This document shows, one piece after another, positions 59,881-64,000 of a stretch of DNA of 64,000 bases. The stretch is taken from the NCBI GenBank assembly GCA_946807835.1, contig OX327690.1, positions 6,730,501 through 6,794,500 on the forward strand. The letters run 5' to 3'. The stretch is from Ailanthus altissimus. Its lineage: Eukaryota > Streptophyta > Magnoliopsida > Sapindales > Simaroubaceae. A program made the translations under genes and the position numbers. Position 1 is the first letter of the stretch. The number at the start of each line of letters is the position of its first letter. The notes under the pieces are model-generated. The model was not told where the DNA came from. It worked only from the letters and a program-made list of their open reading frames with translations, and did no database searches.

Positions 59881-61312
59881 AAGAGATATATTTTGATTAT
59901 TTAATAATTAAATAATTAAAGTGTGAAATAACTATTTTGCCCCTCATGAATAGTTATCAAGTCTATCACCTGGTGAGTTCTACCAAATCCGCCCTTGGGT
60001 AAACTCAACCGAAGGTCCACAATACGCTACATGTCATTATATAATTAGTAAATAATAATTATTAACTAATTATTGTATTTAACAATTAAATACAGACACG
60101 CACGTATTCCTGTAATATTGCTGAATACTGCTAGATTAAACATTTTAATCCGACACACTACCCCAGTGCACAACAAGTACACTCCATATCACGTGACTCT
60201 CTAAGTCCTATGCTCGATTTTTCAAATTGAACTATTTCATGAGTCCGTGAGCAATGCCTCTTGCACACTTCACAGATACACAAATCAGCAAGTTGAACCA
60301 TGCAAGCTGAGGTTATAACGCATACGTATAGTCCTTCCATCATGATATCTTAGGTGTGCGGGGATATAGATCATCACCGTCAAATCCTCTAGTGCTCATC
60401 CATGTTTTATCTCAAGACTCGTATCTCACTGAATAATATGCGCAAACTCTTTTACTATATTGTTACACCCTGGTGGCCACAAGACTTTCTGAGATATAGT
60501 CTCGAAGCATTCGGATATCTAACTCCATATGAGAGCTGATGGATCCCATATCTGTATACACCAGACTCCATAAGCATCAGACCATACCCAGCGACACCCA
60601 GCGGTCACACAATGAAAGGTCTGTGACATGCGTAGAACCAAAGTATGGTGGATCACTTACAAGTCCACCGTGGCACTCAGGTCAAAGGACCACGTATACT
60701 ACTTAACTCGAGAGAACCCTCAATTGATGGCTTATATAGGATGTCTATCAGAGGCCCTCGTGAGTCTGTCCTATATCCAGTCCTAACTAGATACCCATAT
60801 GTCAATACGAGCTCCAAGCTCACAGTCGGCTAGGAACGACCATATATACCTTATAGGTACGACATATGCTGATCTATATATAAAAATGTATCCACCGACA
60901 GGCCCACATCGGCAGAAATAGATAATGGACAATTATTCGAGAATAAACTTACATAACTGGCATTTTCTGACACCCAATTGCAACTCTTGCAACTATGCAG
61001 TTACTGGTATATTCCTAGGTCTATGTCCCATTACAGACAAAGCTCCAACTCTTGGATCTGCTGAGTATTATAACCAGCTAACACTTAGCTGTACTAACAT
61101 TTAGCATTTATATCTCTCAGCGTGGCTAACTATGAGCTCTTATTTGAACTCCTTTAGATCTGATCTGAACGCCTTCAGATCTACAATGTCTGTAATGTTA
61201 CATTACATAGTACCATATAAATTGGTATTAGCAATTTAATGGGAATGTACACTTGTATAAATACACAAGTATTTGTACATTTAGGGATGGCACATAAGCA
61301 CCAACCCTAACA

Positions 61313-61328
61313 ATCTCCAACTTGCTCT
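61313..61328 (-). promoter_or_regulatory. Polypurine tract of the Angela-like Copia
   Basis: AGAGCAAGTTGGAGAT on the minus strand directly before the LTR start, like the CAAGTGGGAGAT tract of many plant Copia elements. Confidence 0.7.
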
Positions 61329-61389
61329 AGTGTAATTCCTGATGGCATCTCATACACATCGACTCTACGTGTTTCATAAACACTTTTAG

Positions 61390-61990
61390 AGTCCTAGCTT
61401 TAGAAAGTAGGTCCGTTAAATTATTTATGGAACACTTCTACAAATAATCACATCTCCCTCGATCAAGATTCCTCTAATCATACGAGACTCCTCTCAACAT
61501 GATTAGAGTACTGGTGTCTTTTTGGCACCTTGACTTGTACAACGACCTAGTGTTGTCACAAAATCATGAGATAGGATCCATCTGTCTTGAAATTCTTCCA
61601 AGGCCAGCGATAAAGCTACGAATCCTCACTATCACTTCGCTCCGCTAATCTGAGTTAGCAGTGAATCCTAATTTGGTGTAATTTCAACTCGCTTAGTATT
61701 ATTGAGAATGAGCACATTCCCAGATGTAGACTCTCTGTCATCTAGGTCAAACTAAAAGTCTGACTTTGTGCATCTTCTCATTTGTAATCCATTTTCTCCA
61801 TATTTGAGTAACTTATCCTTTATACCAACAAGGTACTTTAAGATATGTTTAACTACCATCAAGTGGCGTTCACCTGAATCAGACTGAACTTGGCTCGTAA
61901 CTCTTATAGGCAAATTGATCTCAGGTCTTAAACACATCATAGCATACATCAAGCTCTCAAGAGCTGATGTAACTGATGCGTTAGGCACTC
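61390..61990 (-). pseudogene. Copia RNase H remnant
   Basis: Open segment 61752-61988: SALESLMYAMMCLRPEINLP, then SGERHLMVVKHILKYLVGIKD, the RT-RNase H linker typical of Angela and Sto-4 elements. A DDRESTSGNVL segment and further RNase H traces follow to about 61390 with stops. Confidence 0.75.
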
Positions 61991-61999
61991 TAACTTTCT

Positions 62000-62450
62000 T
62001 ATCTTACATCTGAAGAGACACTCTTATTTAAAGATGAACACCAAGTTTAGAAGATATGTTAATTAACTCACAGTTAATAAATTGTACCTTTCTTCGATGC
62101 TATTGATGTGAAATGATTTAGGAGAGTTCTATCAACTTTCAAGCTCTATCTCTATAAAGTTTATACCTAGTATAAAGAAATCCTCTTCTAAATCCTTTAT
62201 GGAGAAATTCTTACGAGTTACTTCTGATCGATTATAACATACTGATATCATTCGTAATGACCAGTATGTCATCAACAAAGAGCATCAAGAAGACCATCGT
62301 GCTCCTACTGACCTTTTATGCATACCAAACAAGAAGTCTGGCTGGACATAAAATCTTCAGAATATTCTATGAATATCTCTTACTTGAGATATCCATTTCG
62401 AAGTGCCTTCCTTACATCCATCTGCCAAACTTCAAAGTCTTAATATGTTG
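62000..62450 (-). pseudogene. Copia reverse transcriptase remnant
   Basis: WQMDVRKALRNGYLK near 62430 (MDVKTAFLNG motif) and FVDDILVITNDISML near 62270 (catalytic VDD kept). Stops in between. Order matches Copia RT before the RNase H. Confidence 0.7.
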
Positions 62451-62499
62451 CAAGAGTCAATAAAATACTAATTGACTTTAACATTAATACTAGTCCAAA

Positions 62500-63640
62500 T
62501 GTTTCCTCTAACTTGATCCCAGATCACTGAGGTTTACCTTTCTAGAACCAATATAGGGTCTAGAAGGCCTCTACCTTACTTTCAACTCCTATTACCTCTT
62601 TGTAAACCCTTTACAACCAATGAGAACAATTCTCACAAGTAGCTTAACCAAGTCCTAGACTTGATTCTGATGTATATAGTTAATTTTGTTTTTTTGGCTT
62701 CTTGCTGCTTCCCAAATCGATGTTTAACATTGACTACTTATAAGTCAATGATGATTTTCTTCTGCCAAAAAAACTTGTTATTGACGTATTTATTTCCTCG
62801 ATCTAATCGAAGGGATGTGACATACATTTTGGTATATTTGGTCATCTCCGTGAATACATTATTCATAAACTGGTTAAGTCTTTATGGTCAGATTAGGAAT
62901 CCAACCATCCTTAACCAGATGGATAAGCGTCTCACGCTTATATGACCTAAACTCATATACCACAGCTCCGTAACATTTAAGGATTCCAAGCTATAGACAT
63001 TTCTAATTGTATATAATGTCTATTTATTAACTGACATTTAGCTAATAAAATATCATATTTATTATGCAATACAATTATTGTATTACATACAAAAAGTAAG
63101 TTAAGCTGCCCAACAACTTGGACCTGCAAGAAATCACAATTTCTTACTTTTAACATTACTTCTTCAAGCTGTTGTATTGTAGTCTCTCTCAATCTCTACA
63201 ACATATTATAGATATGAATGGGACATGCAGTATCTCATATCCAACTTGAACTGGCATCTTATGCCATAAAAATATCTATATGTGTCATACACAGACCTGT
63301 GGGAGTCTTCTTAACAATTATAAGGCTTTTAGGGTAGAGGGATATCTAATACCCAACCTTACTATAGTGGAAACATTTTTCATCTATACGTTCTTTTGTT
63401 GATCTTTAAATAAATATTGCCTCTAAAGATTGATACTGGGTATCTGCCTCATCTTCCTCTCCTGACTCATCTGGTCTTACCAGATATACTTAGAGTAAAA
63501 GGTGAAGCACCCTGAACAAAGAGGGTCATACTCACTCTATTCAAATCCTCTTGAGGGGTGTTATCAGAATTACCTTACGGCAAATGCTGATCAATAATAA
63601 ATCTAAAATTTTCTGAACCATAAACACTTCTGAATTCCCT
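62500..63640 (-). pseudogene. Copia protease/integrase-side remnants
   Basis: A frame at 62977-63192 (EVMLKVRNCDFLQVQVVGQL) resembles the post-active-site region of Copia proteases. Segments near 62880-62750 (TEMTKYTKMYVTSLRLDRGNKY) resemble integrase with its DRG box. Nothing clearly gag-like. Strongly decayed. Confidence 0.5.
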
Positions 63641-63650
63641 CCACCAGTTA

Positions 63651-64000
63651 GGGACAATTATTCGAGAATATACTTGCACAACTTACATTTTCTAACACCC
63701 GATTGCAACTCTTGTAACCATGCAGTTACTAGTATATATCCTATGTCTATGTTCCATTACAAACAAGGCTCCAACTTTTGGATCTGCTGAGTATTATAAC
63801 CAACTAACACTTAACAGTGCTAACATTTAGGATTTATATATTTCAACGTGGCTAACTATAAGCCCTTATCTAAACTCCTTTAGATCTGATCTGAACTCAT
63901 TCAGATCGTACAATGTCTGTAATGTTACATGCATAATACTATATAGATGGGTATTAGCAAGTTAATGGGAATGTACACTAGTATAAATACACAAGTATAT
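63651..64000 (-). repeat. LTR fragment of the Angela-like Copia, cut by window edge
   Basis: Close match to 60925-61276 of the 3' LTR in the same orientation. Similarity starts abruptly at GGGACAATTATTCGAGAATA, so a deletion removed the rest of this LTR. Confidence 0.85.

Larger units (their letters stand above)
58881..61312 (-). repeat. 3' LTR of the Angela-like Copia
   Basis: On the minus strand it starts TGTTAGGGTTGGTGCTTAT (61312) beside the polypurine tract. The inner end is placed at 58881 (TGTAAGAGTG), where similarity to the Tat LTR stops. It is homologous to the solo LTRs at 24231-26935 and 51147-53341. A 61-codon open frame at 60158-60343 is broken in both relatives, so it is not a gene. 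Confidence 0.75.
58881..64000 (-). mobile_element. Angela/Sto-4-like Ty1/Copia retrotransposon, partial
   Basis: Minus-strand order, right to left: LTR fragment (63651 to edge), protease-like, integrase/RT and RNase H remnants, polypurine tract and 3' LTR (58881-61312). It sits inside the 3' LTR of Tat element 2, expected TSD TGTCT (58876-58880), whose mate is outside the window. The right LTR fragment is joined directly to pol-side sequence, so the LTR end, leader and gag have been deleted. Confidence 0.75.

Noticed and set aside
60158..60343. Small conserved ORF in the Copia LTR
   Set aside because: The two related LTRs have stops in the same frame, so similarity is at DNA level only.

Overview
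The window looks like plant nuclear DNA, most likely from an eudicot. It is strongly AT-rich and made almost entirely of nested, decayed transposable elements of plant type. These are Ty1/Copia and Ty3/Gypsy LTR retrotransposons (one Copia has a plant initiator-Met primer site), two Gypsy elements with an antisense ORF beyond pol as in the Tat lineage, a TRIM, and several MITE or Mutator-like fold-back elements with 9-bp target duplications. I found no intact host gene, rRNA, tRNA or CRISPR array. The species cannot be named from this sequence.

Layout. Positions 1-13800 hold a Tat-like Gypsy element on the minus strand (gag, protease, RT, RNase H, integrase) with a plus-strand antisense ORF at the left; its left end is outside the window. 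A gypsy-type solo LTR (6805-8111) and a 2.86-kb solo LTR (8853-11715, 5-bp TSD) are inserted in its gag/protease part. From 13801 to 21215 lies copy A of a non-coding duplicated segment, carrying a TRIM (14709-15305) and a long-TIR Mutator-like element (16373-20671). The latter was itself split by a gag-protease Copia derivative (17163-20398). A MITE follows at 21994-22358, then about 1.7 kb without recognisable features.

Positions 24083-32792 are a heavily decayed Copia (TSD ACATT), with a 2.7-kb solo LTR inside its 5' LTR. Positions 33979-39635 are a much younger Copia with matching 581-bp LTRs and a polyprotein broken by few lesions. Positions 40018-44367 are copy B of the duplicated segment, carrying a different set of insertions; copies A and B therefore serve as each other's empty sites.

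Positions 44368-58880 are a second Tat-like Gypsy on the plus strand, without the RT palm, with a tandemly duplicated integrase part and an antisense ORF on the minus strand. That ORF is interrupted by an LTR that itself holds another LTR. Positions 58881-64000 are a minus-strand Copia of Angela/Sto-4 type inserted in the 3' LTR of the second Tat element and running off the right edge.

The most interesting signals are these: the antisense plant-mobile-domain-like ORFs with their own leader, intron and promoter signals; a GC-rich block just upstream of the TATA box in LTRs of three families; a leader-to-LTR complementarity in place of a tRNA primer site in two Copia elements; and a fully reconstructable nested insertion history based on TSDs and empty sites.
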